DNA from: Salipaludibacillus agaradhaerens
GTDB lineage: Bacteria > Bacillota > Bacilli > Bacillales > Salisediminibacteriaceae
Assembly (NCBI RefSeq): GCF_002019735.1
Contig: NZ_KV917378.1
Span: 987,869 to 1,051,868, forward strand
DNA: 64,000 nt
Direction of reading: 5' to 3'
In this document: positions 38,712 to 49,453 of the stretch, one piece after another
How positions within the stretch are numbered: position 1 is the first letter of the stretch
Layout of the letters: every line of letters starts with the position of its first letter
The notes under the pieces: generated by a model
The model's input: only the letters and a program-made list of their open reading frames with translations
Database searches by the model: none
What the model was told of the DNA's origin: nothing
Program-made: the position numbers and the translations under genes

Positions 38712-39464
38712 TCACCCCGATAATTCAAAATAAAATGATATGGCTGACAAACCATATAATGGTGCCGTTTCCGAACGTAAGATTCTAGGCCCTAAAGAAC
38801 AACTTATAGCACCAGCATTTTGCATCATTGTCACTTCTTTATCTGTAAAGCCACCTTCAGGCCCCACTATGAAAAGAAGATTGTCTTCTGGCTTTAATAA
38901 AGAAAGTGATTGATGAAAGGCCTTATTTTTATGTTGTTTCGCGTCTTCTTCATAAGCTAGAATAACACTTGAATACGATGAAAATTGATCGATAAGCGCT
39001 GATATTGAGTGGACAGCCTCTATACGTGGCATCAGTTGGCGGTGTGATTGTTCACTTGCCTCTTTCGCTATTCTGCGCCATCGTTCAATTTTTTTTAATT
39101 CTTTCTTTTTATCCAATTTCACAACAGATCTTTCCGCTTGAAAAGGGATAAATCCGGACGCTCCAAGCTCTGTCGCTTTTTGAATAACAAGCTCCAGCTT
39201 ATCCCCCTTAGGCAAACCGTGAGCAATCGTCACCTTTACAGGCAATTCTGTATTATCCGAGAGCTCTTTTGTTATCGTTGCCCTCACATCATCTGCTGAC
39301 ACTTTTTCTAACGTGCAATAGTGGCAAGCCCCTTCTCCGTCACAACATATTATATTATCACCAGGCGCCATTCTCATAACCTTGCTAATATGTCGTGCTG
39401 TTTCACCGTCAATTAAAACTTGCTTATCATGAAATTGCACTTTATTTAAAAAATATCGCTGCAT
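38712..39464 (-). CDS. rsmE: 16S rRNA (uracil-1498-N3)-methyltransferase
   Basis: A 250-residue SPOUT-class methyltransferase making m3U1498 in 16S rRNA. The N-terminal PUA-like domain (MQRYFLNKVQFHDKQVLIDG) is followed by the knotted SAM domain with IVGPEGGFTDKEV and SLGPRILRSETAPLYGLSAI, both diagnostic. GGAGTAGTAGT precedes the ATG. It sits between prmA and mtaB with only a few bases between genes. Confidence 0.97.
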   Translation of the reverse strand: MQRYFLNKVQFHDKQVLIDGETARHISKVMRMAPGDNIICCDGEGACHYCTLEKVSADDVRATITKELSDNTELPVKVTIAHGLPKGDKLELVIQKATELGASGFIPFQAERSVVKLDKKKELKKIERWRRIAKEASEQSHRQLMPRIEAVHSISALIDQFSSYSSVILAYEEDAKQHKNKAFHQSLSLLKPEDNLLFIVGPEGGFTDKEVTMMQNAGAISCSLGPRILRSETAPLYGLSAISFYFELSG

Positions 39465-39468
39465 ACTA

Positions 39469-40413
39469 CTACTCCGGCTTCTTGGCTACAAACGCAAGCC
39501 AATCTTCCATTTCAGTAATTTCTTTAATGACAAAACCAGCAGATTTTAAGGCGTTTTTTACCATATCACGTTTTGTTTGTATGATCCCTGATGTAATGAG
39601 TATTCCACCCGTTTTCAATGATTGAAACGCCTCATCGGTCATGTTAACAATCACTTCTGCAAGAATATTGGCTACAATTAAATCGGGCGTTTGCAAAGCT
39701 TGGTTATCTAATAAATTGTCTTGAGTCACATCTACCATCTCTTGAACTTTATTAAGCTTCACATTTAATTTGGCGGATTTCACAGCCACTTCATCTAAAT
39801 CTAACGCATGAACCTTAGCAGCGCCTAACTTAGCTGCTGCAATACTTAAAACACCAGTTCCTGTACCTACATCCACCACTGAAGCGCCATCATACAGATG
39901 ACGCTCCAATGCCTGGATACAGAGTACGGTCGTTGGATGTGTCCCCGTCCCAAATGCCATACCTGGGTCTAGTTCAATCACGACCTCCTCGTCACCGACA
40001 GGTTGATAGTCTTCCCATGTAGGGGTTATTGTGATATGGTCCGAGACTTTAACCGGTTTATAATATTTTTTCCATGCGGTGGACCATTCTTCTTCATTAA
40101 CCTCACTTAATGTCACCTTATTATGACCGAGATCGATATCATAGAGAAGGAGTTGGTTAATGGCTTCTTTAATTTCCTCAACAGCTTCACCTAAGAAACT
40201 ATTGACAGGGAGATAGGCTTTTAACATAACCCCCTCTTCAGGGTAGTCATCTGAGGATAATTCATACACTTCCCCAAAAACAGATTCCCGTTCTTTGAAA
40301 AGATCGTCCGGGTCTTCAATAACAACGCCACTTGCACCAGCTTCATGCAAGATGTTACTGACTGGTTCCACTGCCTCTTGAGTAGTGTGAATGCATATTT
40401 CAGACCACTTCAT
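39469..40413 (-). CDS. prmA: Ribosomal protein L11 methyltransferase
   Basis: A 314-residue SAM-dependent enzyme that trimethylates ribosomal protein L11. The N-terminal substrate domain is followed by the methyltransferase core: DPGMAFGTGTHPTT, VVDVGTGTGVLSIAAAKLGA and DLIVANILAEVI. GGGAGTGGGAAACAA precedes the ATG. It follows dnaJ by 27 bases, the usual Bacillus arrangement. Confidence 0.97.
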   Translation of the reverse strand: MKWSEICIHTTQEAVEPVSNILHEAGASGVVIEDPDDLFKERESVFGEVYELSSDDYPEEGVMLKAYLPVNSFLGEAVEEIKEAINQLLLYDIDLGHNKVTLSEVNEEEWSTAWKKYYKPVKVSDHITITPTWEDYQPVGDEEVVIELDPGMAFGTGTHPTTVLCIQALERHLYDGASVVDVGTGTGVLSIAAAKLGAAKVHALDLDEVAVKSAKLNVKLNKVQEMVDVTQDNLLDNQALQTPDLIVANILAEVIVNMTDEAFQSLKTGGILITSGIIQTKRDMVKNALKSAGFVIKEITEMEDWLAFVAKKPE

Positions 40414-40440
40414 TTGTTTCCCACTCCCTCTACTATCCTT

Positions 40441-41562
40441 TTATCCAAAATTCTTAAAGGCCCTTTTTACTTTATCGAAGAAATTCTCACTTTGTTCATC
40501 AGGCATTTCATTGCCACTTATTTCTGAAAACTCTCGAAGAAGCTCTTTTTGTCGTTCTGTAAGCTTTTTAGGTGTAATGACTTTCATTTGAATATGTTGA
40601 TCACCTTGACCTCTTCCATGAACGTTCGGAACTCCTTTGCCCCGGAGTCTGAAATGAGTGCCTGTTTGTGTACCTGCTGGAACTTTTAGTTTGACTTTCC
40701 CATTTAAAGTCGGAACTTCAATCTCATCACCTAAAGCCGCTTGTACGAAGGTCATCGGCATTTCGCAGAAAATATCATCACCATCTCGTTTAAAAAACTC
40801 ATGACTCTTCACATTGAAAACAACAAATAGATCCCCTGGAGGCCCCCCGTTTGCTCCAGGTTCACCTTGCCCTGAAACGCGGATCTGTTGGCCACTATCC
40901 ACACCCGCAGGAATTTTTACATGTATTTTTTTACGTTTTTTTACTTTTCCTTGGCCGCCACACGTGCGACATTTGTTTTTAATAAATTTTCCTGTACCTT
41001 CGCAATGATGACACACTCGGCGGTTAACGACACGTCCAAATGGCGTATTTTGTTCCACATTTAATTGACCACTGCCACCGCAATGTTGACACGTCTCTGG
41101 TTTTGTTCCTGGCTTAGCCCCGGAACCAAGACATGTGTCACATTCTTCTTCCCGCGGTATCTCAATATCTGTTTCTTTTCCAAACACAGCCTCTTTAAAA
41201 TCTAAGGTCATTGTATATTGCATATCGGCACCTTGTCTTGGTGCATTAGGGTCTCGTCTACCGCCACCCCCACCAAAGAACATATCAAAGATATCACTGA
41301 AACCACCAAAGTCGCCACCGGCTCCTCCACCAAAACCTTGATTCGGATCAGTATGACCGAACTGGTCATAATGCGCACGTTTTTGTGAATCGCTTAACGT
41401 ATCATAAGCATCCTTTACTTCTTTAAATTTATCCTCCGCATCCGCCTCTTTATTGACGTCCGGGTGGTATTGTCGAGCTAGCTTTCGGTAGGCTTTCTTA
41501 ATTTCAGCTTCAGAAGCCCCTTTGTCTACACCTAAAACTTCGTAATAATCACGCTTGCTCAT
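40441..41562 (-). CDS. dnaJ: Chaperone DnaJ
   Basis: A 373-residue Hsp40 co-chaperone stimulating DnaK ATPase. The J domain carries HPD in [11 protein letters not shown] (near 33). A Gly-rich linker ([10 protein letters not shown]) leads to four CxxCxGxG zinc motifs ([32 protein letters not shown]) and two C-terminal substrate-binding domains. ATG 41562 follows GGGAGTGAGACGG. It is separated from dnaK by a hairpin terminator, which probably lowers DnaJ relative to DnaK. Confidence 0.98.
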   Translation of the reverse strand: MSKRDYYEVLGVDKGASEAEIKKAYRKLARQYHPDVNKEADAEDKFKEVKDAYDTLSDSQKRAHYDQFGHTDPNQGFGGGAGGDFGGFSDIFDMFFGGGGGRRDPNAPRQGADMQYTMTLDFKEAVFGKETDIEIPREEECDTCLGSGAKPGTKPETCQHCGGSGQLNVEQNTPFGRVVNRRVCHHCEGTGKFIKNKCRTCGGQGKVKKRKKIHVKIPAGVDSGQQIRVSGQGEPGANGGPPGDLFVVFNVKSHEFFKRDGDDIFCEMPMTFVQAALGDEIEVPTLNGKVKLKVPAGTQTGTHFRLRGKGVPNVHGRGQGDQHIQMKVITPKKLTERQKELLREFSEISGNEMPDEQSENFFDKVKRAFKNFG

Positions 41563-41654
41563 CCGTCTCACTCCCGATTTTAATCCATAACGAATATCTT
41601 AACATTCACCGTTAAAACAGGCAAGGTTCAACTTGTGCTGCCACCTCACGTTGT

Positions 41655-41697
41655 CGTGAAAAAAGTCAAAGTCAAGGAGTGCCTGACTTTGACTTTT
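41655..41697 (-). terminator. Terminator-like hairpin between dnaK and dnaJ
   Basis: A perfect 14-bp stem AAAAGTCAAAGTCA/TGACTTTGACTTTT with a nine-base loop, running into six T residues on the minus strand. No promoter is obvious between it and dnaJ, so read-through probably sets DnaJ-PrmA-RsmE levels. Confidence 0.85.
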
Positions 41698-41743
41698 CAC
41701 TAATTCGCTACAATTTTTAAGCTTAAATGGTTATTTCATTCAT

Positions 41744-43588
41744 TTATTGCTTCTTGTCTTCATCATTTACTTCTTCGAATTCTGCATCCACAACGTCATC
41801 CTCGGATTTCCCTTCTTGACCTTCACTTTGGTCACCTTGCGCCTGTTGTGCTTGTTGTGCTGCTTGTTCGTAAAGCTTAGTAGTGAGTTGTGTGACTACT
41901 TCTTGAAGCTCGTCTTTAGCAGAGCGAATCGCTTCAATGTCTTCCCCTTCAAGCGCTTTTTTCACTTTTTCTTTTGCTTCTTCAGCTTTTTCTTTATCTG
42001 CCGCATCAACGTTCTCTTCGCCAAGATCTTTTAACGTTTTTTCAGTAGTAAAGACGAGTTGGTCAGCTTCATTACGAAGATCTATTTCTTCACGGCGCTT
42101 TTTATCTTCTTCTGCATTCGCTTCCGCATCTTTTACCATCTGTTCAACTTCTTCGTCAGATAAACCAGATGACGATGTAATTGTAATGGATTGTTCTTTA
42201 TTTGTACCTAAATCTTTCGCACGAACATTCACGATTCCGTTAGCATCAATATCAAACGATACTTCGATTTGTGGAACACCTCGAGGTGCTGGTGGAATGT
42301 CTGTTAGTTGGAATCGTCCTAATGTTTTGTTATCAGCGGCCATTTCACGCTCACCTTGAAGAACGTGAATATCCACAGATGGCTGATTATCTGCCGCCGT
42401 TGAGAAGACTTGGGACTTACTTGTAGGAATCGTCGTATTCCGTTCAATTAGCTTCGTCATGACAGCACCCATTGTTTCAATTCCTAATGAAAGTGGTGTT
42501 ACGTCAAGTAAAACAACGTCTTTCACATCACCCGTTAAGACACCAGCTTGAACAGCTGCCCCAAGTGCTACAACTTCATCAGGGTTAACCCCTTTATGAG
42601 GGTCTTTTCCAGCCACTTTTTTAATAGCTTCCTGAACCGCTGGAATACGAGTAGAACCACCCACAAGGACAACTTTATCAACTTCTCCAGCTGATAGACC
42701 TGCATCTTTCAATGCACGGCGTGTTGGCTCCATTGTTTTTTCAACAAGGTGAGAAGACAAGTCTTCAAATTTTGCACGTGATAAAGAAAGTTCAAGGTGT
42801 TTTGGTCCTGATTGATCCGCTGTAATAAATGGCAAACTAATTTGTGTTTGAGCTACACCAGATAAATCTTTTTTAGCTTTTTCAGCAGCATCTTTTAAAC
42901 GTTGTAACGCCATTTTATCTTGAGATAAGTCAATGCCATTATCCTTTTTAAATTCTTCAACAAGGTAATCAATGATAACTTGGTCAAAGTCATCCCCACC
43001 AAGTTTATTATCACCTGATGTTGCTTTTACTTCAAAGAATCCATCCCCTAGTTCTAGGATCGAGACGTCAAATGTACCGCCACCTAAGTCATATACGAGA
43101 ATCGTTTGATCTTCTTCTTTATCTAAACCATAAGCTAAAGCAGCAGCAGTTGGTTCGTTAACGATTCGTTCAACTTCTAAACCTGCAATTTTCCCAGCAT
43201 CTTTAGTTGCTTGTCTTTGAGAATCGTTGAAATAAGCTGGAACCGTAATAACAGCTTTTGTTACTGTTTCACCTAAATAAGCTTCTGCATCAGCTTTTAA
43301 TTTTTGTAAAATAATTGCCGAAATTTCTTGAGGTGTATAGTTTTTCCCCTCAGCTTCCACCTTATAATCTGTTCCCATATGACGTTTAATTGACGTGATC
43401 GTATTAGGGTTAGTAATCATTTGACGTTTTGCTACTTCCCCTACTTGTCGCTCTCCATCTTTAAATGAGACAACAGAAGGCGTTGTTCTTGCACCTTCAG
43501 CATTAGCAATAACGGTAGGCTCGCCACCTTCCATGACAGCTACACAAGAGTTCGTTGTTCCTAAATCAATTCCAATTACTTTACTCAT
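41744..43588 (-). CDS. dnaK: Chaperone DnaK (Hsp70)
   Basis: A 614-residue Hsp70. The N-terminal ATPase has [40 protein letters not shown] and [10 protein letters not shown]. The substrate domain contains [11 protein letters not shown], and the C-terminus is a Gln/Gly-rich lid ending with acidic [11 protein letters not shown]. As in other Gram-positive Hsp70s, the stretch usual in Gram-negative N-domains is missing. AGGAGGAG precedes the ATG. Third gene of hrcA-grpE-dnaK. Confidence 0.99.
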   Translation of the reverse strand: MSKVIGIDLGTTNSCVAVMEGGEPTVIANAEGARTTPSVVSFKDGERQVGEVAKRQMITNPNTITSIKRHMGTDYKVEAEGKNYTPQEISAIILQKLKADAEAYLGETVTKAVITVPAYFNDSQRQATKDAGKIAGLEVERIVNEPTAAALAYGLDKEEDQTILVYDLGGGTFDVSILELGDGFFEVKATSGDNKLGGDDFDQVIIDYLVEEFKKDNGIDLSQDKMALQRLKDAAEKAKKDLSGVAQTQISLPFITADQSGPKHLELSLSRAKFEDLSSHLVEKTMEPTRRALKDAGLSAGEVDKVVLVGGSTRIPAVQEAIKKVAGKDPHKGVNPDEVVALGAAVQAGVLTGDVKDVVLLDVTPLSLGIETMGAVMTKLIERNTTIPTSKSQVFSTAADNQPSVDIHVLQGEREMAADNKTLGRFQLTDIPPAPRGVPQIEVSFDIDANGIVNVRAKDLGTNKEQSITITSSSGLSDEEVEQMVKDAEANAEEDKKRREEIDLRNEADQLVFTTEKTLKDLGEENVDAADKEKAEEAKEKVKKALEGEDIEAIRSAKDELQEVVTQLTTKLYEQAAQQAQQAQGDQSEGQEGKSEDDVVDAEFEEVNDEDKKQ

Positions 43589-43619
43589 ATTTAACTCCTC
43601 CTATTCTTTACATATGTAG

Positions 43620-44234
43620 TTAGGCGTTAACTTTAACCATTGCCGGTCTAATCACTTTATCTTTTAGTTGGTATCCTTTTTGCATTTCTTCAACCACGAC
43701 ATTTGATTCAAATTCATCAGTTTCAACTTGCATGACAGCCTGATGGTAATGAGGGTCAAATGGCTTCCCCACTGTTTCAATCGGCTCAATACCTTCTTCA
43801 GCCAATGCGTCTTTTAGCTGGCGATAGACCATTTCCATACCTTGTAACAAGCTTTTCGTTTCTTCTTCTTGTGGCGTAATCATCATACCTCGCTCGAAAT
43901 TATCTAGCGCTGGCAACAACTTTTCGGCCAAACTTTGAGATCTATATTTAGCTGCCGATTCCTTTTCTTGCTTAGTTCGGCGTCTGAAATTATCATAATC
44001 AGCTTGAATTCGCAGCATACGATTTGTGGCATCTGCAAGCTTTCGTTCTAACTCTTGCATATCATCAGACTCGTCATTTTCACTTTTCTCTTCCTCATCT
44101 GACTGTATATCTTCATCAATGTTGTCTGATTCAGTAAATGCCATGTCCTTTTCATGTGAGGACGGTTGTTCTGATGAGTCTGTATTCTCTTCTGACAGAA
44201 TGTCTTCATGGTTTCTTTTTGCATCGTTTTCCAT
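43620..44234 (-). CDS. grpE: Nucleotide exchange factor GrpE
   Basis: A 204-residue DnaK nucleotide-exchange factor. The first 60 residues are a strongly acidic, probably disordered tail, longer than in B. subtilis. A long coiled coil follows ([25 protein letters not shown]), then the C-terminal beta wing with the [12 protein letters not shown] motif. ATG 44234 is five bases after AGGAGGTGA; the GTG three codons earlier is discarded. Confidence 0.97.
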   Translation of the reverse strand: MENDAKRNHEDILSEENTDSSEQPSSHEKDMAFTESDNIDEDIQSDEEEKSENDESDDMQELERKLADATNRMLRIQADYDNFRRRTKQEKESAAKYRSQSLAEKLLPALDNFERGMMITPQEEETKSLLQGMEMVYRQLKDALAEEGIEPIETVGKPFDPHYHQAVMQVETDEFESNVVVEEMQKGYQLKDKVIRPAMVKVNA

Positions 44235-44306
44235 GTCTTTCACCTCCTTATAAAATTACCATCATGACCTCCTGCTCATTTTACAAGCAGGAGATGAAAT
44301 AGGCAG

Positions 44307-45341
44307 TTATCCTTTGTCTTTATACCAAGCTGTTAATAATTTCGTCATGTCTTTAGATAAATAGTCCATAATGCTAACCACTCGCGAGTATTCCATTCGC
44401 GTCGGACCTAGCAACCCAACAGTCCCCATATACTTCCCATCAAGCGAATACGTAGCTGTGATAATCGTACAGTCAGCAAACGGAGCAAATCGATTTTCCT
44501 CACCAATTTTGATGGTAAGGCCATGGGCTTCTGATCGGAACAACTTGGAAACAAGGGCATCCTCTTCAAAGATATTAAGAATATCTCTCACTCGCTCAAC
44601 ATCATGAAATTCAGGCTGAGCTAAAATGTTTGTTTTCCCTCCGTAGAAGACTTTCTCATTTTGATGATTTTTAAACACATCGTGTAACATAGCGACCATT
44701 TCTTCATATTGCTTAACATATTGTTTGAGCAAGCTGGCTATTTCATTGTTAAGCTTTCTTTTCAATTCTACTAAAGGAACCCCACGAAGTCGTTTATTTA
44801 ATATGTTAACCACTTTCTCTAGCTCATTTCCTTCGAGCTTTCCTGGGAAATGGACAGTCTGATTTTCCACATGACCAGTATCCGTTACGATAATGGCTAC
44901 TGCTTGATTGTCAGAGATAGGAATAAGCTGAATTTGCTTTAGTGTCGATTCAAACACTTCTGGACCGAGGACAATGGATGTGTAACTCGTCAAATTAGAC
45001 AATACCTTCGCAGCTTGATCCACAACTTGTTCAAACTCGCTAAATTTATTTGCCAACATACCTTGAATATTTGTGACATCACTTTTCTTAAGCTTGGAGG
45101 GCGATAATAAATGATCCACATAATATCGATAACCTTTTTGTGAAGGAATTCTCCCCGCTGAACTGTGTGGCTTCTCTAAAAAACCTAAGTCTTCTAAGTC
45201 TGACATTTCATTTCTAATTGTGGCAGGACTATAGTTTATGTCATCCCGTTTTGATACACTTCTCGATCCCACAGGTTCAGCATTTGTAATATAATCATTT
45301 ACAATCGCTTTAAGGATCATTAACTGACGTTCTGTCAACAT
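44307..45341 (-). CDS. hrcA: Heat-inducible transcription repressor HrcA
   Basis: A 344-residue repressor that binds CIRCE and depends on GroEL. The N-terminal winged helix is LTERQLMILKAIVNDYITNAEPVGSR with SPATIRNEMSDLEDLGFLEKPHSSAGRIPS; a GAF-like dimer domain follows. GGGGGGATTTACT precedes the ATG. A perfect CIRCE sits just upstream, so HrcA controls its own operon. Confidence 0.98.
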   Translation of the reverse strand: MLTERQLMILKAIVNDYITNAEPVGSRSVSKRDDINYSPATIRNEMSDLEDLGFLEKPHSSAGRIPSQKGYRYYVDHLLSPSKLKKSDVTNIQGMLANKFSEFEQVVDQAAKVLSNLTSYTSIVLGPEVFESTLKQIQLIPISDNQAVAIIVTDTGHVENQTVHFPGKLEGNELEKVVNILNKRLRGVPLVELKRKLNNEIASLLKQYVKQYEEMVAMLHDVFKNHQNEKVFYGGKTNILAQPEFHDVERVRDILNIFEEDALVSKLFRSEAHGLTIKIGEENRFAPFADCTIITATYSLDGKYMGTVGLLGPTRMEYSRVVSIMDYLSKDMTKLLTAWYKDKG

Positions 45342-45356
45342 AGTAAATCCCCCCTG

Positions 45357-45395
45357 TTAGCACTCTCCAAGTGCGAGTGCTAAATCTATATTATA
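45357..45395 (-). promoter_or_regulatory. CIRCE operator and -10 box of the hrcA-grpE-dnaK operon
   Basis: TTAGCACTC-N9-GAGTGCTAA occupies 45357-45383 with perfect 9-bp arms, the consensus CIRCE element. TATAAT lies at 45390-45395 on the minus strand, which would place transcription start at the CIRCE edge. The -35 is weak at 17-bp spacing (TTGACA lies too far, 23 bases). Confidence 0.95.
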
Positions 45396-45495
45396 AGTTA
45401 CCAAAGAAGGATTCCAGTTGTCAACGGACATTATTCATCTTATGAAAAAAATTATTCAATTCACTAAAGTTTGTGCGTTTTAACGCTATTAACTC

Positions 45496-46638
45496 TTAAT
45501 CAGTCAGTAAAAATTGCTCAAACACTTCATTTCCAAGAAGAAGACCGTCTTTTGACAGTTTTAAATGTGTTTTTGTATCCATGAGTAATCCCCTGTTAAT
45601 TAAGTCTGTCACTGCTTCTGGAAAAACCTCATAGAGATCTTTTCCAAAGCGCTCCTTAAAAGTATCAAATGAAACACCGGTTAATTTACGAAGGCCCATG
45701 AACATTTGTTCTTCCATTTGTTCTTTCAGAGACACATGATTTTCTTCAAAGTAGGGTAATTTCTTTTCTTTAATCGCCTTCATATATTTCGGCAATGGGC
45801 CATGATTAGCTCGTCTTACCCCTTTCAAATAGCTATGGGCACCTGCTCCAACCCCATAGTATTCGTGATTATTCCAATAAGTCAGGTTATGGTTACTGTA
45901 ATAAGATGACTTAGCAAAATTACTTATCTCATAATGATTGAATCCATTTCGATCAAGCATGTCCAGCATATACTCGTACATGTTTGCTTGTATTTCTTCG
46001 CCAGGCAAAGACAATTTACCCTTTCTCATTAACTGATAAAACACTGTTTTTTCTTCAATCTTTAATGAATATGCACTAATATGTGTAATAGGCAGCTGGC
46101 ATACCTCTTCTAACGATTCCTGCCATTGATCGAACGATTGACCGGGTAATCCAAACATCATATCAATCGATAAATTGGTAATGCCAACCTTCTTACTTAA
46201 TGCTACAGTTTTAGCTACCTCCGACGGTTCGTGATCCCGATTGATCGCTTTTAATAGATGAGGATCGAATGTTTGAGCACCAATACTTAGTCTATTTACA
46301 CCTAACTCATACATCATTGACAACTTTTCTTCATCGGCACTTCCTGGATTGACTTCCACTGTCCATTCAACCTTTTCACTAATAGAAAAGTGTCTTTTAA
46401 TTGCCGTAAGTAAATAGCTTAATTGAGTAGTCGTAAGAGCCGTAGGGGTGCCACCACCAATATAGATGGTGGACAATTCCTTCTCAGGAGGAAAAGCTTC
46501 AACTGTTTGCAAAATTTCACGCTCACACAGCTCAAGGTATTCTTCAATGGGTTGATTTTTTAAAAAGAATTTATTGAAGTCACAATAATGACAGATTTGT
46601 TCGCAAAAAGGAACATGAACATAAAGTGATTGCGGCAT
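45496..46638 (-). CDS. hemW: Radical SAM haem chaperone HemW
   Basis: A 380-residue radical-SAM protein of the HemW type, a haem-binding chaperone often misnamed coproporphyrinogen III oxidase. The cluster motif CEQICHYCDF (Cys12, Cys16, Cys19) lacks the extra Cys that marks true HemN. Other features are IYIGGGTPTAL, VNPGSADEEKL, GAQTFDPHLLKAINR and a C-terminal HemN_C region with MFMGLRKLTGV. ATG 46638 with AGAGGTG is chosen over a frame extending 26 codons upstream. It follows lepA, as in B. subtilis. Confidence 0.95.
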   Translation of the reverse strand: MPQSLYVHVPFCEQICHYCDFNKFFLKNQPIEEYLELCEREILQTVEAFPPEKELSTIYIGGGTPTALTTTQLSYLLTAIKRHFSISEKVEWTVEVNPGSADEEKLSMMYELGVNRLSIGAQTFDPHLLKAINRDHEPSEVAKTVALSKKVGITNLSIDMMFGLPGQSFDQWQESLEEVCQLPITHISAYSLKIEEKTVFYQLMRKGKLSLPGEEIQANMYEYMLDMLDRNGFNHYEISNFAKSSYYSNHNLTYWNNHEYYGVGAGAHSYLKGVRRANHGPLPKYMKAIKEKKLPYFEENHVSLKEQMEEQMFMGLRKLTGVSFDTFKERFGKDLYEVFPEAVTDLINRGLLMDTKTHLKLSKDGLLLGNEVFEQFLLTD

Positions 46639-46701
46639 GTTCCACACCTCTCTTCGATAGTTTAGCCTCACAATTTTCCTAATCTTATAACGGTTAATGG
46701 G

Positions 46702-46727
46702 AAAAGACCGCAGCATTTCTGCGGTCT
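46702..46727 (-). terminator. Terminator between lepA and hemW
   Basis: AGACCGCAG/CTGCGGTCT, a GC-rich perfect 9-bp stem with a five-base loop and TTTT on the minus strand, 12 bases past the lepA stop. Partial read-through into hemW is likely. Confidence 0.8.
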
Positions 46728-46738
46728 GTCACTATACA

Positions 46739-48565
46739 TCACTTATTGTCGTCCATACTTAGTACAGACATAAAGGCTTCTTGCGGTACTTCTACGTTTC
46801 CTACGTTTTTCATTCGTTTTTTACCTTCTTTTTGTTTCTCAAGAAGTTTTCGTTTACGTGAAATATCTCCACCGTAACATTTAGCTAAAACATTTTTCCT
46901 CATCGCCTTAATGGTTGATCTCGAAATGATTTTTTGACCAATACTCGCTTGAACTGGTACTTCAAATTGCTGACGAGGAATTAGTTCCTTTAGCTTTTCA
47001 ACGATGCTTTTTCCTCGTTCATAAGCTGAATCACGGTGAACGATGACAGATAAGGCATCAATTTTTTCACTATTAAGAAGAATATCCATCTTAACAAGAT
47101 TACTTTCTTGATAGCCGATAAGCTCATAATCAAAAGACGCATAGCCTTTTGTACTTGATTTTAACGTGTCGAAGAAATCGTAAACGATTTCTGAAAGTGG
47201 CAGTTGATAAACGATGTTCACCCTATTTTCATCCAAATATTTCATATCTACGTAGTCGCCTCGTTTTTTCTGACAAAGCTCCATTACTGCCCCAACATAA
47301 TCATTCGGCACCATCACTTCGGCTTTGACGTAAGGCTCTTGAACGTGTTCTACTTTTTGAGCCTCAGGCATGTCAGCAGGGTTATCAATTCTCAAGGATG
47401 TTCCATCCGTTAATAGCACTTCATAGACAACACTTGGGGCCGTCGTAATAAGGTCAATATTAAATTCTCTTTCAATCCGTTCTTGAATAATTTCCATATG
47501 AAGCAGCCCTAAAAACCCGCACCGAAAGCCAAATCCTAAGGCTTGCGACGTCTCCGCCTCAAACTGCAATGAGGCATCGTTTAGTTCCAATTTTTCAAGA
47601 GCTTCTCGCAGAGCATTATAATCTGTTGTATCTACTGGATATAAACCACAAAAAACCATCGGATTAAGCTTTCGATATCCTGGCAATGCTTCCGCAGTTG
47701 GTCTTTCTGCATGTGTTACTGTGTCCCCCACTCGGCTATCACTGACATTTTTAATCGAGGCAATCATAAATCCAACATCACCCACTGTCAGTTCTTCTTG
47801 AGCCACTGGCTTAGGTGTAAAGACGCCAATTTCTTGTACTTCAAATTCCTTACCTGTGGCCATCATTTTCACTTTTTCTCCCGGCTTAACCGTTCCCTCC
47901 GTGACTCGTATATATACGATTACACCACGATATGGATCATACAGAGAGTCAAAGATCATCGCCTTTAGTGGTGCTTCAGGATCGCCAGATGGTGCAGGCA
48001 CATTTTTAACAATGGATTCTAAAATGTCATCAATTCCAATCCCATTTTTAGCAGAGGCTAACAAACAGTCATCCATCGGCAAACCAATCACATCTTCTAC
48101 TTCTTGCTTAACTCGTTCAGGTTCTGCACTCGGTAAGTCAATCTTGTTAATCACAGGGAGAATTTCCAAGTCGTTATCAAGGGCTAAATACACATTAGCC
48201 AGCGTTTGAGCCTCGATACCTTGAGCCGCATCCACAATCAGTAGGGCGCCTTCACAAGCTGCCAGACTTCGAGATACTTCATACGCAAAATCCACGTGTC
48301 CCGGCGTATCAATTAAATGAAAAATATACTCTACACCGTCATTCGCTTTATAAGTTAATTGCACAGCATTTAATTTAATTGTAATCCCTCGTTCACGTTC
48401 AAGATCCATTGCATCAAGCATTTGATCTTTCATTTCCCGCTGTGTTAGGGCACTCGTTTTCTCTAAAATACGATCGGCCAATGTTGATTTTCCATGGTCG
48501 ATATGTGCAATTATAGAAAAATTACGGATCTTATCCCGTCTTTTAATACGTTCTTCAGGCTTCAT
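46739..48565 (-). CDS. lepA: Elongation factor 4 (LepA)
   Basis: A 608-residue translational GTPase that acts on stalled or mis-translocated ribosomes. Domain I has [32 protein letters not shown] and NKIDLP. EF-G-like domains II, III and V follow, then the LepA-specific C-terminal domain ([24 protein letters not shown]). ATG 48565 with GGAGTGA is preferred over the frame opening 13 codons earlier. A good promoter lies about 45 bases upstream. Confidence 0.98.
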   Translation of the reverse strand: MKPEERIKRRDKIRNFSIIAHIDHGKSTLADRILEKTSALTQREMKDQMLDAMDLERERGITIKLNAVQLTYKANDGVEYIFHLIDTPGHVDFAYEVSRSLAACEGALLIVDAAQGIEAQTLANVYLALDNDLEILPVINKIDLPSAEPERVKQEVEDVIGLPMDDCLLASAKNGIGIDDILESIVKNVPAPSGDPEAPLKAMIFDSLYDPYRGVIVYIRVTEGTVKPGEKVKMMATGKEFEVQEIGVFTPKPVAQEELTVGDVGFMIASIKNVSDSRVGDTVTHAERPTAEALPGYRKLNPMVFCGLYPVDTTDYNALREALEKLELNDASLQFEAETSQALGFGFRCGFLGLLHMEIIQERIEREFNIDLITTAPSVVYEVLLTDGTSLRIDNPADMPEAQKVEHVQEPYVKAEVMVPNDYVGAVMELCQKKRGDYVDMKYLDENRVNIVYQLPLSEIVYDFFDTLKSSTKGYASFDYELIGYQESNLVKMDILLNSEKIDALSVIVHRDSAYERGKSIVEKLKELIPRQQFEVPVQASIGQKIISRSTIKAMRKNVLAKCYGGDISRKRKLLEKQKEGKKRMKNVGNVEVPQEAFMSVLSMDDNK

Positions 48566-48609
48566 GTCACTATCACTCCCACAATACTCCGTCAAATACA
48601 CCATTTTAT

Positions 48610-48639
48610 ATTATAGCAAGAATAATACGCTGCGTTCAA
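48610..48639 (-). promoter_or_regulatory. SigA-type promoter of lepA
   Basis: TTGAAC (48634-48639), an 18-base spacer and TATAAT (48610-48615) preceded by TGC, an extended -10. Confidence 0.75.
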
Positions 48640-48907
48640 ATATTACTTTCAATATCACTTTATTAGTTAATAACAGATAAAGCAATTACTATATTATGTT
48701 CTATAGCAAAAAAATAATTATTTTGAAAGCGAAGCCTTGAAAGACATAAGTGTTTCTAAATCATTTATAACGAGTAAAGCTCTTTATTAATCAATGAGGT
48801 ATGCATCAAATTTAGCTCAAGCTTAAGAAAATCAATAAATGTTCCAAACTGTCATTAGAGCGAATGCCCTAACGATACTTATGTATTGTCACTAATGGCT
48901 TTATTCA

Positions 48908-48956
48908 CGCACTACCAATCAAAGAACGTATCCCCCTGATTGAAGGGTCGTTTTGT
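48908..48956 (-). repeat. Dispersed two-hairpin repeat, fragment D
   Basis: On the minus strand AAACGACCCTTCAATCAGGG followed by ATACGTTC and TGATTGGTAG resembles the first-hairpin half of the repeat; CAATCA (arms 48937-48942 and 48916-48921) can pair with TGATTG. The second half is absent. The surrounding 48640-48969 spacer shows no gene. Confidence 0.5.
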
Positions 48957-48969
48957 TCATTTAATGCAA

Positions 48970-49006
48970 AAATAAGGCTGTTGAGAAAAAACTTCTTCAA
49001 CAACCT
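48970..49006 (-). terminator. Terminator of the gpr-spoIIP-yqxA operon
   Basis: AGGCTGTTGA pairs with TCAACAACCT (one G-U pair) around a 12-base loop; the minus strand continues TTATTTTTG. It is 24 bases past the yqxA stop. Confidence 0.8.
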
Positions 49007-49030
49007 AGCAACAATGATCTATATCGTTCT

Positions 49031-49432
49031 TTATTGACCATCAAAGACGGCCAGCATACGACTAAACGCCTGTTCCAAAGCATCAGCTGTTTTTACGCCT
49101 AATTCTGTAAATAAAGGAGCCGGCTGATCTTCTTGGAATGTTAGCACCTCATTTTCTTTTAAGGTATAGGTACCACTCTCAGGAAGACTTCCATGTAAAT
49201 CTTTATCACCTCCATGATAAATGACAAGTCCCTCATCATCTTCCATTCGGATGAAATTGTTATCAGTTTCTTTAAGTCGATAACGAATGTTAGACTCTTC
49301 CTCTTCTATTTCCCCCGTATGAAAACGAAGATCCCCTACAGACACACCATTATCTGAATACAAAATGCCTAATATAAATCCAAACATTAGAACAGAAACT
49401 AGTAACCCCGCTCTAAAAGTCACGTGCGCCAT
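49031..49432 (-). CDS. yqxA: YqxA-like protein (DUF3679)
   Basis: A 133-residue protein with an N-terminal membrane anchor (about 8-25, GLLVSVLMFGFILGILYS) and an acidic extracytoplasmic domain. It occupies the place of B. subtilis yqxA directly after spoIIP, and is assigned by position, size and the anchor-plus-acidic-domain layout. ATG 49432 follows GGAGGTGA by eight bases; a GTG four codons upstream abuts the same site. The function is unknown, likely connected with sporulation given the operon. Confidence 0.8.
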   Translation of the reverse strand: MAHVTFRAGLLVSVLMFGFILGILYSDNGVSVGDLRFHTGEIEEEESNIRYRLKETDNNFIRMEDDEGLVIYHGGDKDLHGSLPESGTYTLKENEVLTFQEDQPAPLFTELGVKTADALEQAFSRMLAVFDGQ

Positions 49433-49453
49433 TGTCTTCCTCACCTCCCATCG

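Noticed and set aside
41135-41341. Serine- and proline-rich plus-strand frames opposite dnaJ and dnaK
   Set aside because: Antisense shadows produced by Gly-rich and Asp/Glu-rich codons of the real genes.
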